From Colletes latitarsis (taxonomy: Eukaryota > Arthropoda > Insecta > Hymenoptera > Colletidae): DNA of 64,000 nucleotides. Numbering within the stretch: the stretch's first letter is position 1; each line of letters starts with the position of its first letter. The DNA lies in assembly GCF_051014445.1 (NCBI RefSeq), contig NC_135137.1:26165501-26229500 (forward strand). Direction: 5' to 3'. Shown one piece after another: positions 1 to 12,260 of this stretch. Made by a program: the position numbers and the translations under genes. The notes beneath the pieces are model-generated. The model was not told the DNA's origin. It made no database searches and worked only from the letters and a program-made list of their open reading frames with translations.

Positions 1-703
1 CATAAAGCGGAACGGTTAAAGCTGAAAATCACATGTTGCGGATTAAAAAATAGAGAATAGTGATTTTCTCCGATGAAAAAAAGTTCAACTTGGATGGCTC
101 GGATGGCTTTCAATATTACTGATATGACCTACGTGACAAAAAGAAAACAAAAATAAGTCACAAGTATGGCAGAGGTAGTATCATGATATGAGCTGCGCTT
201 GGTTATAACGATAAAATTCTAGAAACTTGGTTTCCGCCAAAAATAAATGCCCAAAAATATCAAGTACTATTAGATTTTGTGTTGGATGAATATGGTGACG
301 ACATTTGAAGACAAAATTTTATTTTTCAACACAATAATACGATAATTCATCGTACGAAGTTTGTTAAGAAGTGGTTTTACAGAATAAATGTTGAAGTTGT
401 ATCTTGACCTTCAAGAAGCTTTGACCTGAACCCGATTGAAAATATTTGGGGAATTGTGACTGGAAAGGTTAATGTCAATAGAAAAAGTATTCGAACGTGA
501 ATCAGCTGAAAAATGGCATCCAACAAGTATGGTCTCAAATCGAATTGGAACCTTTACGTAAATTAATAGAGTCGATGTCTAAAAGAATATTTCAGGTGAT
601 ACCAAATAAAGGAAAATCTACTAAATACGCAATTCTGTTTGTTTTTATGTATCAGCGTTATTCTTTTGTTACCTTCTCAAATATTTTGTTCATTATTTAT
701 TGA
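1..703 (+). pseudogene. Tc1-like (DD34E) transposase relic, cut by window edge
   Basis: Conceptual translation across stops gives the C-terminal two thirds of a Tc1-type transposase. A first catalytic block reads VIFSDEKKFNLDG (about 61-96), then GRGSIMI and ALGYNDKILETW. The second block is FQHNNTIIHR, where the usual QxDNA aspartate is Asn. The third block is SFDLNPIENIWG, with 34 residues between the second and third acidic positions, so DD34E spacing. After a frameshift near 495 the frame continues as NGIQQVWSQIELEPLRKLIESM, the usual C-terminal tail. At least four in-frame TGA codons, two or more at expected Trp positions, and the lost second aspartate make it inactive. The N-terminal DNA-binding part lies outside the window. 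Confidence 0.85.
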
Positions 704-2118
704 AAATATATAGAGTGAACCTATATTTATTTCATGCAGAAATATCAGTTATTTATAACACGAAGTTTGTTATTGATATTAGTAGGAGTTTATACGTTAA
801 ACTAAACTGTAGAAAATTAAAATAATAAAACATACATAATAAAACAATAAAATAAATTCATATTATAAAACTACAGTAAATCTGATGTTAATAATCACTG
901 TATTATGAATAACAAATTTACAACGATGATTAAAATAAATAACTGAAAATATTCTGAATTTAATCAATATTATATTTATTAAACAGTAATTTAAATAATT
1001 AAGTAAAAATGAACTTATTTAAAAAAGTGGTAAGTTTAATAAAAGACAATGTATTAAAAATAAAATAATGCAATAATGTAATACAACAACAATAAACATA
1101 AATCATTTTAACATATTTCTATACTTTTATAAAGGAAAATGGTCAAATTTAATTTACTTCAGAAATATTACACTAATAAATTTTCAATTTAAATTATTTT
1201 CCTTTTCACTTTCCCTAATGTTCATTGTTACAGAAATTAGGTTATGTTTTCATTTTGTACATAGTATCTTATTAAACAATTTTTTATAATTTTCGAAGGT
1301 TATTTTTCTTCATGATAAACGTTGAAAGCCTCTTGAAATATTTTTGATCATGTCAGATTTTTTCAAAAATAAAAAAATCAGCTATAATTATGTAGACACG
1401 CTACACAGATAACCATAATAAATACCCACACAGCGTTCACTAAAATTAATCTTCATTGAACCAATTTTAAATTGTCTATGTTTTTGAAAAGATGCCAGTC
1501 AAGAGGACAAATGGAGCTATGTTGTCATTTTTTTCAGATTTTTAAACATTTCCCTGGTACAAAAGTAGGCATTTGTTTCAAACAATTGCAAACAAAAACG
1601 GTGGAAGCAATTTTTTTTTAATCGGTACAAATTTTATTTAATACTCTAATGTTCGCTACAATCAGCCAAAAACGTATTTTAATCCGTTTGTTAGTTCAGC
1701 AGCTACAATGTTTTTAAAAAAGTTAGCACTCAATTTTACACCTCTGTAACTTCAACAATTTACAAAATTTTGAAAAATCCTTTGAGATACGTTTTAACAT
1801 CGCTGAGGACTACAACATATTCAAAATTGAATATAAGTTGAAAACTTAATCCAAAAAGTGCCCGATTTCGCGTGGAATCACCCAAGTATAAAATAACCTA
1901 GATACAGTATTGATTTGTATTACAACTTATAACGAAACAGTCCTTTATTTTTCGGGCTTCTATTGTTTGTCCCGGGTATGTGCGACTGACTGCAAGTGAG
2001 CAAGACGATGACAGACCATAAATTTTGCTCGAGACTTCGGTGACTTCCATTATAACGTATCACATTTCGGAAAAGAAGACAGAACCAATGTTTTTTCTCA
2101 CTCGAACACTTTATATAA
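704..2118. other. A+T-rich stretch without recognised gene
   Basis: No coding signal, RNA gene or clear repeat boundary was found. It is dominated by A/T runs. The part near 1470-1900 has mixed composition and could be an old transposon fragment, but no ends were identified. Confidence 0.4.
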
Positions 2119-2337
2119 ACGAAAGACGTTGCTGAATTTATAATCGAATACGAAGAAGACAAGAATTTGTTCACTGTGGAAAAATACGCTTTCAAAGATG
2201 AAATTGCAGAGGATGAAGGTGAAGTAGAAATGACAACTTATAACAAGATAATATTGTATAAAGAAAGAAAGAAATATAAGGAATGCCAATATAGTAGATT
2301 GCAACCCCAACGCGATAAGGAGTATCCAAACTTTTGA
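2119..2337 (+). other. Unrecognised 72-codon open frame
   Basis: Stop-to-stop open frame after a TAA at 2116-2118 and ending in TGA at 2335-2337. The peptide is acidic then basic, with segments EYEEDKNLFTVEKYAF, DEIAEDEGEVEM and LYKERKKYKECQYSRL, which looks more protein-like than the surrounding A/T noise. The only Met is internal, and no splice acceptor was recognised just upstream, so it may be a decayed exon or a piece of an unknown mobile element. No family is recognised. Confidence 0.25.
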
Positions 2338-2967
2338 GTCTAATTATATGTTACAACCTAATATTTACAAATCATGAAAGGTACAAATGCACTATTGAAA
2401 TAGTCTTAACACGTTGACTGTTAGACCAAACTCCTCAAATTAAAAGGGAAATTAAATTTTGTTTATAAACAACTGGAAACTAGCATACCCATCATTTATT
2501 ATTGAATTAAATTTTCATAGACTCGTTAAAATTCAAGGGCCCTACCTAGCTTTATTTTCTTTGACATCTGGTCTTGAGAATTAATTTTTTTATAGACCTT
2601 AATTGAAATCATATAGTGACTGAGCCCATCTGTCAGGTCGGTTACATGAAACGTGTTGTAGCAACTCACTATGATGTAAATTATAATTGCCCATCTCAGA
2701 AATAACTTTACTTTAAAGAAATAATTCCAAGAGGCATATTATCCTAAATTTGTACGACTAGATGGAAATTCAGCATTTTCAAAATAAGCATTTATTAATT
2801 TCTAGAATGTGGAATCGAGAATTTTTTAGTGCCACAAGATATTTTTCCTAAAAGGTCAGTCCTTCTTAATACAAAAAACGAAAACAGCAACTCAATATGG
2901 TTAAGTAATAGTTTTGGAGATAAAAATTCATTTGTTTTTACCGCTTTCGATAAAGTTGGCAAACATA

Positions 2968-3640
2968 TAGGGTGTTCGAATACCCCTGGGAAAAATTTTA
3001 ATGGAGGATTCTAGAGGCCAAAATAAGACGAAAATCAAGAATACCAATTTGTTGATGGAGGCTTCGTTAAAAAGTTATTAATGTTTAAATTTCCGCCCGT
3101 ACTGAATTTTTTTCTAAAAAATGCGCAAGATTTCGAGGGTATGTCTATTCATAAAAAATGATTGCAATTGACCCCCGCACTCGAAAATAATTTTTCCAAA
3201 ACGATTTGAAATTTTTTTTTTCCGTCGAAAAATTTCACACCTTCTCGAATTTTTTTCTAGAAAGTGGGTAGGATTTCGGGGGTATGTCTATTCACCAAAA
3301 ATGGTTGCAATTGACCCCCGCAACCGAAAATAATTTTTTTAGAACGATTTGAAATTTTTTTTTCGTCGCAAAATTTAGGCACTTAATTAGATTTTCGGTA
3401 AGAAATTTTTTTCCCGAAAGTGCGTAGGATTTCGAAGGTAGATCTATTCACTAAAAATGCTTGTAATTGACCCCCGCAACTGAAAATATTTTTTCCAGAA
3501 CGATTTGAAATTTCTGAATTTAATTGTTAATAACTTTTTAACGAAGCCTCCATCAACAAATTGGTATTCTTGATTTTCGTCTTATTTTGGCCTCTAGAAT
3601 TCCCCATTGAAATTTTTCCCAGGGGTGGCCAAACACCCTG
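2968..3640. mobile_element. CAGGGTG-MITE copy 1 (673 bp)
   Basis: Member of a family with ten copies in the window. The ends are inverted repeats of about 110 bp. The outer motif is CAGGGTGTTCGGCCACCCC, then AAAAATTTTAATGG, a GGCCAAAATAAGACGAAAATC block, and an inner edge at CTTCGTTAAAAAGTTATTAA. Between the arms are A/T-rich modules that also fold back on each other and contain recurring GTCAATTGCAA and ATTTTTTCTCGAA motifs. No coding sequence is present. Flanking TA dinucleotides (2966-2967 and 3641-3642) indicate TA target duplication. In this copy the first base is T instead of C. Confidence 0.85.
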
Positions 3641-3713
3641 TATAAACATTGAAAAATGAACATTAATTAGCAATAAACTGCATCATGTAATCATGTAACA
3701 TCTTCGTATTGTA

Positions 3714-4044
3714 CAGTTAGGGATAAAAGTAAGTGGACAGATAATGAAAAAGAATATCAATGAAATTTAATTACTATAGCATCATAATTACAGATTTAAG
3801 CTTTATTTAACATTTATTTTTATAGTATATAGTTTATTTAAATAACATTTAAAATAAATATTAACAAGCGGTGTAAACCCAAGTTAGGTTTAAACAAAAA
3901 TCAAACAATTATAGAGAGACAGAAGATATATACTATAAAGATAAATGTTAAATGAAGCTGAAACATGTAATTACAATCCTATTTTGATTAAATGTCATTC
4001 ATATCCTTTTTCATCATCTGTCCACTTACTTTTGTCCTTAACTG
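3714..4044. mobile_element. Tc1/mariner-type MITE, 331 bp, TA target site
   Basis: Left end CAGTTAGGGATAAAAGTAAG and right end (reverse complement) CAGTTAAGGACAAAAGTAAG. The inverted repeats continue with interruptions for about 130 bp to a shared TATAGTATATA core. TA flanks both sides (3712-3713 and 4045-4046). The CAGT terminus and TA duplication are typical of Tc1-like elements. No ORF is present, so it is non-autonomous. Confidence 0.85.
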
Positions 4045-4129
4045 TATATTCACATATACAAACTACCGGATCTATCTTATAATCTAGATACATACTCTGA
4101 GTCTTACCTTCACATTTATCTCCAAAATC

Positions 4130-4690
4130 CACCAACAGTTGCTTGCGAGAAAATACGTAACCCATTTATTCTGTGGACGATAAAAGGCGGTTCGATGAAT
4201 TCTACTCGCACGCTAATAATTGTTTCTCACGTGCGTTAGGGATGCCCTATTTCGTTCCACCAAAAACGATTACACGGAACACGATGTTATTGCATCGAAC
4301 GTGAAATCGGATACACCAATCCTTTTCCATCCCTTTTGGTATATGTAGACGCCACCGTAACATACGTTACACGCTCGAGCGGCTTTAACGTGCGGTCTCT
4401 GCATAAATCGTAGTTGGGAGTTATCGTAGCACTCGCACCCCCTCGAACGTTACCGCGGATAAAGCGAAAAAGGAAGTCGAAGGGAAACGTCTTACCTAGC
4501 AGCAGAAATGGGTCAGGTGGGGAAGAGGGTACGACGGAGGCTGTACGGGTCTCACGGAACGGCACAACCCGTCGAAATATACCACAATAATTCAGAATGC
4601 GATAATAATTCAAGCAACCCTCGCTTCATGAGGGATGAAATTTAACTCCGCGCCCTTTTAGCCAACAGCTGACAGTCTGATACATCAGTA
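4130..4690 (-). other. CpG-containing GC-richer block with a strong minus-strand splice donor
   Basis: This block stands out from the A/T-rich surroundings by many CpG dinucleotides. On the minus strand an open frame runs from 4613 downward and includes RRVVPFRETRTASVV; at 4496/4495 it meets CTAG|GTAAGA, a near-ideal donor. It could be a first exon and promoter region of a minus-strand host gene. No protein family is recognised, and no matching acceptor or downstream exon was found. Confidence 0.25.
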
Positions 4691-5026
4691 TTGGGGTTAA
4701 AAGTAAAGTTTCGATCAGTTCAAATACAACATCGAAGATCTTTTCAATGATTTTGTTTATTTTATAACGAAACTGTAAGGCAATGATTTCCAAACTCATG
4801 AACAGTATCCCCCACTCCCTAAAGAAAGGATAATTTCAGCGCCCGTAATTGATATACGAGAAAATTCGTCAAAACAGAATAGACGAATGAGATGGAATTA
4901 TAATTAGAGTTACTGATTAGAAACGTACTTTGAATCATGACAACGTCTTTTATTATGTGAGAAAACATATCGGAAACAATATATTACGTATGATGACTAA
5001 ATAAGTAACGATTGTGCGTATAAATA
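4691..5026. other. No recognised feature
   Basis: Unremarkable A/T-rich sequence between the CpG-containing block and the next MITE. Confidence 0.4.
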
Positions 5027-5545
5027 CAGGGTGTTCGACCACCCCTGGGAAAAATTTTAATGGGAGATTTTAAAGGCCAAAATAAGACGAGAATGAAGAA
5101 CATCAATTTCTTGACAGAGACTTCATTAAAAAGTTATTAAAAAATTAAATTAAAGAATTTCAAATCATGCTAAAAAAAATTATATTTAGTTACAGGGATC
5201 AGTTACAAGAATTTTTGGTGAATACATAGGCATGCCCTCAAAATTCTACGCACTTTCGAGAATAAAATTCGAGAAGGTGTCAAATTTTTTTAAAATAAAA
5301 AATTTCAAATCGTTATGGAATAATTATTTTCGGTTGCGGGGGTCAATTGCAATAATTTTTGGTGGAAAGACCTATTCCCAAAATCCTAACCACTTTCTAG
5401 AATAAAATTCAATACGGACGGAATTTTAACGTTAGTAACTTTTTAACGAAGCCTCCATCAACAAATTAGTATTTTTGATTTTCATCTTACTTTGGCCTCC
5501 AGAATCTCCCATTCAAATTTTTCCTAGAGTTAGCCGAACACCCTG
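5027..5545. mobile_element. CAGGGTG-MITE copy 2 (519 bp)
   Basis: Both terminal arms are complete and TA flanks each side (5025-5026, 5546-5547). It is one of the shorter copies, lacking the central expansion module seen at 34.8, 53.3 and 56.8 kb. It has no coding content. Confidence 0.85.
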
Positions 5546-6870
5546 TATATGTTGAAATTTTCTGCAACGAATTTTGAATGACTTCTGTCGATTTTTTCTG
5601 AGATTAAAACAAATAATACAAAAACCAAGTATTGTGTCTGAATCAATTTTTATTTGTCTTTTTAAATCTAAGTTTAGATTTTTGGTTAAGAATGCTTAAA
5701 AAATGCCATGTGTTCTTCTGCCGCAGTTCACAGATGGATAAAACAAAATATGCTAAAAGGTTGAATTGTGTGCAGGAAATGTCAAAATTGAAGTTGCTGA
5801 AATATATATTTAGGATTTTTCTGTAATTATAATAAGAAAAACGTAAAGGACATAAAAATTACAAACACTTTTTATATTAAAAATTCCAATCATACAGGGT
5901 TTATTAATTATTAACACAGGTATTAACTAAATATAATTCCCAAATATAAAAGAACAAAATAAATATTATTTTTTATATAAAATAATTAATTATATATATT
6001 TGATTTGAAATGTTAAATTACTCGTTTTTATGCCTATTTAATTTTCTTTACAAATTGCTGTTTTGCAAATATTATAACTTATAACTAAATAAAAACTAAA
6101 TACATAAAAGTACAGCTTATATGTATTATACGTTTCTATAGAAAAAGTAAGTCTAATCTATCTGGCCTAAGATAAATCGTCAAGTTCTACCTTTAGGGGG
6201 AAAACACTCACAAAAACCTCTAAAATAACACGAAATGGACATTCAAAATAATACTTGCGTCTTTATTTCTCTGCACCGTACTTCCATAATATACTCGAAA
6301 TTTGCTGTTACAACTGTAATATGTTACAAAGTAAAATCAATTTTTTTTGGTTACCCTTCATCAAGCCACAACAAGTAATCAATTGGTACGAAGTCTGATG
6401 ACATTACCAATCATTGCATTCCTCCACATCTAAACTATTTATTAGATAATTGTTCACTATATTTTCCCCTGTTACCTTGAATTGTTTCAAGGCCTCTTCA
6501 TAATATGTTAAACTAACATTAAAAATAGTTCTAACGTAGTCTTCGTAAAATAAATTGTATATATCATTCGATTTAAAAAAGGATACAATTTTGACATAAC
6601 CATGACAAATTCATGAAAACAAAATTCTCCGCCTTATCGGATTCTATATACAAAGTGACTTACAGGCAACTGACAAGTTTCAATTGTTTATAATTTCATA
6701 CTAAAATTATCTATGGACTTCATTTTTGAGAATTTCTCAAAATCAACTTTACCGTTTTATCTCGTCTCACTTTGTTGCGTTTTGTTTCTCATGGAAAAAT
6801 TAATAAAACTTAGTGTTTATAGATAACACATGTTAAACCTTTACACCTAGCAAAAGGGCTTGTATGGCCT
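5546..6870. other. A+T-rich stretch without recognised gene
   Basis: No family was recognised. An open frame at 5632-5826 encodes a hydrophobic then lysine-rich peptide, but it has no homology signal and looks like chance. Confidence 0.35.
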
Positions 6871-7320
6871 GCACTTCCTTCAATAGAAATGTATGGACCG
6901 AGTTTTATTAATGAGATGTTCAAGGCTATTGATTACAACAATATTTTGGAGAATCTTCTGTGCTCTGGTGGAGGGAAAATAGAATATTAATATAATATTG
7001 GTTCAAGATAATGCACACATTTCCACTGCACTCAAAAGGTTTCTAAAGATAATTTCTTAATTTAGCTTTCACGATTTTGGTGATGACAAGGATGACCGCC
7101 ATTTTCGCTTAACCTAAGCCCAAATCATTTTATATTACGGGTATGTCTCAAAGGAAAAATATGTGCGAGATTTCTCAAAATAATTACACATTTTAAAGAA
7201 GTCATTGCTGAGATTAATGGCATAACATCTCAGTTATCTCACCGCATAATCAGTAGTTTCAAAAACCACCTCACTGTTGTGATTTCTAAGGATGGTAGGC
7301 ACTTCGGACCATTATACATA
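6871..7320 (+). pseudogene. Tc1/mariner-superfamily transposase C-terminal relic
   Basis: Broken frames give, in order: a segment like the central strand of the catalytic core (YGPSFINEMF, then AIDYNNILENLL), a second catalytic block VQDNAHISTALKRFLK with the aspartate kept, a degraded third block SLNLSPNHFILRVCLKGKI where an Asp-Phe-Phe motif would be expected, and a C-terminal tail ending ISKDGRHFGP. The final DGRHF motif resembles the C-termini of DD41D-type transposases. Several frameshifts and stops show it is dead. The N-terminal half was not found, and element ends were not located. Confidence 0.6.
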
Positions 7321-7586
7321 TCATTAATTTCCATGTTTCCGTTATACTCTAGAAGAAGAAAAGTAAGAACTAATTTCAGTACTGTAAGTACCCTCTGAGC
7401 TACACAAAACAAATTTTCCTACACTTTGTCATATCTCTCACCTAAGTCTAGTATTTAAAATATGTCATTTGTCTTTTATGATAGAAAAAAATATTAGAAG
7501 AAAACATTGGTTCAGAGAAGCAAATATCGTAATAGACAAAAAAATGTTAATTTTTTCAAGGTCATGTTTTTCAAGATTTCAACACT

Positions 7587-8424
7587 ATGACCTTTACATA
7601 ACCTTAAATACGAAAAATTCATAAAAGTTCAGCAATTTATGCAAATAATGAAATAATGGCGAAATGAACACAAAATGATTAATAAGAAAAAATTTATTTT
7701 AACAAGTGGTCAAAGTGATGTCAATACAATTTCGTAAACGAATAATGAACGAATCTCTGGCAAACTAATAGTTCCCTTTCTAATACTACAATAACATGCA
7801 GTTCTAATTCGTTATCTTCTTCAGTAACAAGCTTTGATTATTCCTTTTTCAGTGATATAATATTCTCTGATTTACAAAATAATTTAACTATATTGTCGAA
7901 ACTTTGTCGTCAAAGATCATTTCTTTTAGGATATATTTCTGCGTACAATTGAAAAGCTTATACTAAGTTCCTTCCAGCCTATCATAAATTAATATCATTT
8001 CTATTTTTTCTGCGCCACTGTACCTGCTTCGTTTTGCAATCACTAATTGTGAGACTAATAAATCACACTGAACTTCTAAAGCGTAGTGATTACAGTGAAT
8101 AAGAAAGAAGAATTCGAACCAGTATTTACCATTTATCATAATAAGGTCTATTGATATTAAAGTTTGAAGAAACATGTTTACAGTCATTAGTCAACGTTCA
8201 AGACCATTTCGGAAAACAGGAGAATTAGAGAATATTATCTGCATACAGTTATGAAATCTTTCAGAGTGCAAATAAAAATGTTGAAATTAATAGACACTTT
8301 GACCACTTGTTAAAATAAATTCTAATTCATTGATTATTTTGTGTTTATTTCGTCGCTACTTCACTATGTGAATAAATTACTCACCTTTTATGAATTTTTC
8401 ATACTCAAGATTACGTGAAACTCT
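7587..8424 (-). mobile_element. Deleted DD41D-type transposon with about 130-bp inverted repeats
   Basis: Arms at about 7590-7720 and 8290-8424 are inverted copies: both contain AATTCATAAAA, GAACACAAAAT or AAACACAAAAT, and TTTATTTTAACAAGTGGTCA. The interior carries only the N-terminal part of a transposase on the minus strand. The outer ends are approximate, because similarity fades rather than stopping at a TA. Confidence 0.7.
7745..8040 (-). pseudogene. DD41D-type transposase N-terminal fragment
   Basis: On the minus strand the frames give YSGAEKIEMILIYDRLEG, then after a frameshift AFQLYAEIYPKRNDL, then VTEEDNELELHVIVVLER. These line up in order with residues 2-20, 26-38 and 67-85 of the intact transposase at 58671-59729 (FEEQVDMLLIYGEC, KNLYAERYPHRSQP, VINEEMEIGVLASVSR). 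This is the N-terminal helix-turn-helix region. Stops and frameshifts separate the blocks, and no catalytic part remains before the right-hand inverted repeat. The assignment to the same transposase group is by eye. Confidence 0.65.
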
Positions 8425-8762
8425 TTCAGGAAGACTATTAAAAGGGACAAGTGAAGGGAGGATGGGGGTTAGATTTTTTAAATGAAAGGTGATATTATTA
8501 TTTTGTTATTTAAATAGTCTTTTTCAAACTGAATAATTATTGTATTCTAGAATATCAAAATAAAAAAAGTTAACTAACTTCCAACGTGGACGATATATAT
8601 TATAGTAGTTCAACATGTTTGTAAATCACTGTAAATTTCTTACAACATCACCATTTACTTAGTTGGACTACTTTCTTCCTTAGAACTTTACAAATTACAT
8701 GGCACCACAAAGGAAATGGTAAAGATGCAAATGCGATCCATGAATGTGATCAAAATTGGGCA

Positions 8763-8943
8763 AATTTTATTCATGACTAATGAATACAAATTTTAGGTTC
8801 ATTAAAAAATTAAAATTATAAACTTGTAAGTTAGAATTCACTAACGAATTTTTCAAATCGACATTCATATGAGCAAAGTCAAAAACAAAAGTTATTAACG
8901 AGTAAATCTAAAATTTGTATTCGTTAATTATAAATAAAATTTA
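8763..8943. repeat. Small imperfect inverted-repeat element, about 180 bp
   Basis: AATGAATACAAATTTTAGGTT at the left is matched in inverted orientation by AAATCTAAAATTTGTATTCG at the right, with A/T-rich extensions outward. It may be a short foldback element. No target duplication could be assigned. Confidence 0.4.
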
Positions 8944-9015
8944 TTTAACTTTAAATGTGATGCATTCATGTTGGTGTTTTAAGGTTAAATGACTGTTTTT
9001 AATAGATTTCGCTAG

Positions 9016-9430
9016 AGTAGGAACGGATGTACCGTGTGAATGTTTATTGATTAGTATGGCGGAGGAATGTGTCGAGTGAATCTATTGCACAGCGAACGCA
9101 GCGTGTTTTTCGAATGGCTGACGACTGTGTCTAGGGTGAACAAAATAAAGTGAAAGAAAGAATGAAAGAGAGATAGTGAGGAAATGAATTCGAAGAAGCA
9201 TACATATAAGCTTCGGATAAAACACGCAGCGGACAGAGAGCGTGTTGAGCGAGTTTAGTGAGTTGCGAGAGTATTCATGGGTTTTGCGAGAGAGTCTTGA
9301 GAATTACTGTGGGTTAGATTTAAGTTTTTTTTGTTACATAATAAACGTTATTGTTTTAAAAAAGCCTCCAATCCATTCATTCGAACCTCGATTCCCATCA
9401 ACGAGGAATTTATTGCAAATAATTCCTACA
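9016..9430. mobile_element. Probable solo LTR, 415 bp
   Basis: The block ends in TTCCTACA and starts AGTAGGAA, which would be the inverted TGTAGGAA with its first base changed. It is flanked by CTAG on the left (9012-9015) and CTAG on the right (9431-9434), a possible 4-bp target duplication. An AATAAA lies about 90 bp before the end, as expected for an LTR read on the plus strand. The composition (AGAGAG-rich, several CpGs) differs from its surroundings. No internal retrotransposon sequence follows. Confidence 0.45.
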
Positions 9431-9434
9431 CTAG

Positions 9435-12101
9435 AAATGTACACAGCTTTGATTTAGTTAAATAAAATTGTACTTTTGTTTAAAACCACGTAGCAGAGAC
9501 TTCGATTATCAAAATCAGGCTTCTCGATGGATAGGAAAATCCGATCCTTACGTCAGAATCGGAAGGTTATCGAAACGCGCTCGTCAAAGAAGAAGCTACA
9601 TGCGGGCAGCACGAGAATCTCGTCGTAGACCCTAAGTCCTCGTTTCAGGAAATATCTACCGAGTAGAAGGATTGGTGGCGCTGTCAAGAACACAGGGAAG
9701 ATCGCCGAGCAGAAGATGGTTCATGGTAGAAGAACGAGCCAAGTTCCTCGACGATGGAAGATGGTGATTTAGCCGTGGAACGGTGGAGATCATAAATCAT
9801 AGAGAGAAGTTACGGTGCATCGGATGAGAAAGCTTTCGGACGATAACGAAGATTTGAGAACAGAGTGAATTCGCACCTTGATTTTGGAAAAACTTTTAGA
9901 ACGATCGTGATTTCATTGGAAATGTGTGTAACATTGTCTATCAGCTTAATATATAGAGTAATCGATAATTGGCGATGAAATCCAAAAGAGTGTAATTCTA
10001 TATAAAGCAATAATTCGAAGACATAGAATAACATTTTTTTCTTATAACAACTCGTTTTCAAGAAAATCATCTTTCAATATGTGTTAGGTATGCGTGCACT
10101 TGATTATATTTCGACATAACGAATCTTCTAATTAAGAATACATAATAAAATAGGATATTCACGTACAATAAATTTTGTTATGTTTCAAATTGTTGAAAAT
10201 GTTGTCAATGTTTCTAAGTAAACTATGGACGCTTTATACCGTGTTCAGCAGTTTAAATTTATTAAAAGCTAAATTAATTGTTTTCTTTCGATTATTGGGT
10301 ACTTGTAGTTTCTTCAGAATAAACAATTATTGTGGCTTTTTCGCTACATGCACCTAACACAAGAATCATATCCAAATAATTTCGACTGTTGTATGTAGAC
10401 ATATCGATAGATTGATAGATACTGATTATTTATAATTATGAAAGTACAACAGTAATACTACTGCCAAGAAATTCGTCATACTGAAAGTGATTATAAACGT
10501 AAATCTAAGCCATGACAGTAATTTACTGTGCGATTCGATAAGTCCAGATTTAAAAACTTAGTCAAATACATGTTTACCCGGTTAACATTCATTTAAAGTG
10601 AATTTTCTCGAAAATTAAACCTTATATAAAAAATGGTATTGTATATTTTCGACTTATTCTTTTATACAGAATTTGCGGTTGTTATTAAATATTAAATATT
10701 TTATATATCGATGAACCTAACACGTGTTATTTAGAGACAGTTTAATTTCAACTCGAACTAGAGTCGAAACGTTTGAAATTTAAATAAATTTAATTTCCCA
10801 AAATTTATTTGTCAAGGTTAACACTAAAAGAAGACTATTTCATGGCATTTTCAGAAATTTTTTACTTAAGTGACTTATTTTTTATTATAGAATGATTTGT
10901 AGATGATGGAACTATTTTAGAGTATATAACAATTACGTTAATGTAATATTTTCATACAAAAAAGTATTATGAATTAGATTATTATGAATTTACATTACTT
11001 TACTGTTGAAAGTAACTAACCCCATTCAAGTAACTAATACAAAGAGAAGATTGTTATCAAGCTTTGTTAGTCAAGAGCAATGTAAAACGGAAATCCTATT
11101 TTAAAATGTGCTTTAATTTTGGAGACGTAAAATCTTGAAAAATATACATAAATTAAGAAATTATATTAGGAAGCATGTACAAACATGAAGACAATACAAT
11201 ATTTAGGTTTACACTTTTAAGAAAATATTTTTTATAACAATTCTGAAAAAACTTACTCATTTTACAATAAAATGAACTAACATTGTTTTAACACTCACTT
11301 ATTTTGTATTTCGTAAATAAATAAAAGCATTTATTATTGTTTTGAATAAAGGTAACTCTGTCATTTCACTTCTCTCAGTAGTTTTATACCTCTAATGTGT
11401 AAATAATTGTTGCTGTACCCGTATTAATTTGTTGGACCGAAAACATTTATCCGAAGAAATATATTGCAATTATATCAATCTCTAACCAAATGTGTATAGA
11501 AATGTCTTAATGGAACCTCATGGTCTCCACTTAAATTATGTTTGTAATTAAGTCTAGTGGTGTTCTACGAAACTACCAACGAGAATAAATTAAAGTTCTT
11601 GATGGATAGCAGTGATTTCCCGTGAGCATGCAAAACCGTAAATCATACGAAAGTTACGTAACATCCTCCTTCAAAGAACTTTTACTGCAAGTACTTTTTA
11701 CCAACAAATACCAGTAGACAGTTTAACTCTTCAGTTGCGTCCTTGCCATTAAATCGAGGTTTCCAAACGATATAAAGTATAAAATGTAAGCATAAAAAAT
11801 TTTAATGGAGATTCTTTTTTTTATAATTAGTTTATTTGAGGTCACATCCACATCAGATTATTAACGACCACACTTGGGTTATATGAGGTGGGTATTCCAT
11901 GATATCTAAATCCTAAATATTATTTTAATAAATACATACTCATATTCGCTATTGTAAATTTATATACAATATAAATCGAATTGTTTCGGATTCTTGAAAT
12001 GTTGAATTTATTTCAATTTGAATGTAAGTAAGGACAATCAACTAAAACTCACCTGAACACGAAATTCAACACTCTACTATAAACATGGAAAATTATCGTA
12101 A
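9435..12101. other. Mostly A+T-rich stretch; mixed-composition block at 9490-9900
   Basis: The part at 9490-9900 is richer in G, C and CpG than its surroundings and has no long ORF in any frame; it could be regulatory or an old LTR-element fragment. The remainder (9900-12100) has no recognised gene or repeat. A donor-like CAG|GTGAGT on the minus strand at 12053/12052 abuts an LTR-like fragment, so it is not taken as a gene. Confidence 0.3.
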
Positions 12102-12260
12102 GAATGTCAGGAATGGTTACAGGCGTGTGGTCAGATTCAATGATTTGGACACTTTAAATTTAACTATATTAACTATATTATTTAATATTACAATAACCAT
12201 TTGACAAAAAGTACATAAAAAACATAAGCGTAAAGAAACCATAAGCGACTACTCCCGTCC
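12102..12260 (-). repeat. LTR-like dispersed repeat, copy 1
   Basis: Shares order and sequence with 24687-24850: a GTGTGGTC[A/G]GATTCAA block, a TGGACA block, a TTATTTAATATT block, and ACATAAAAA followed by a GTAAA and ACCATAA segment. Read on the minus strand, the sister copy ends in CTTACA, as an LTR would. The 5' limit was not found in either copy. No retrotransposon coding region adjoins. Confidence 0.5.
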
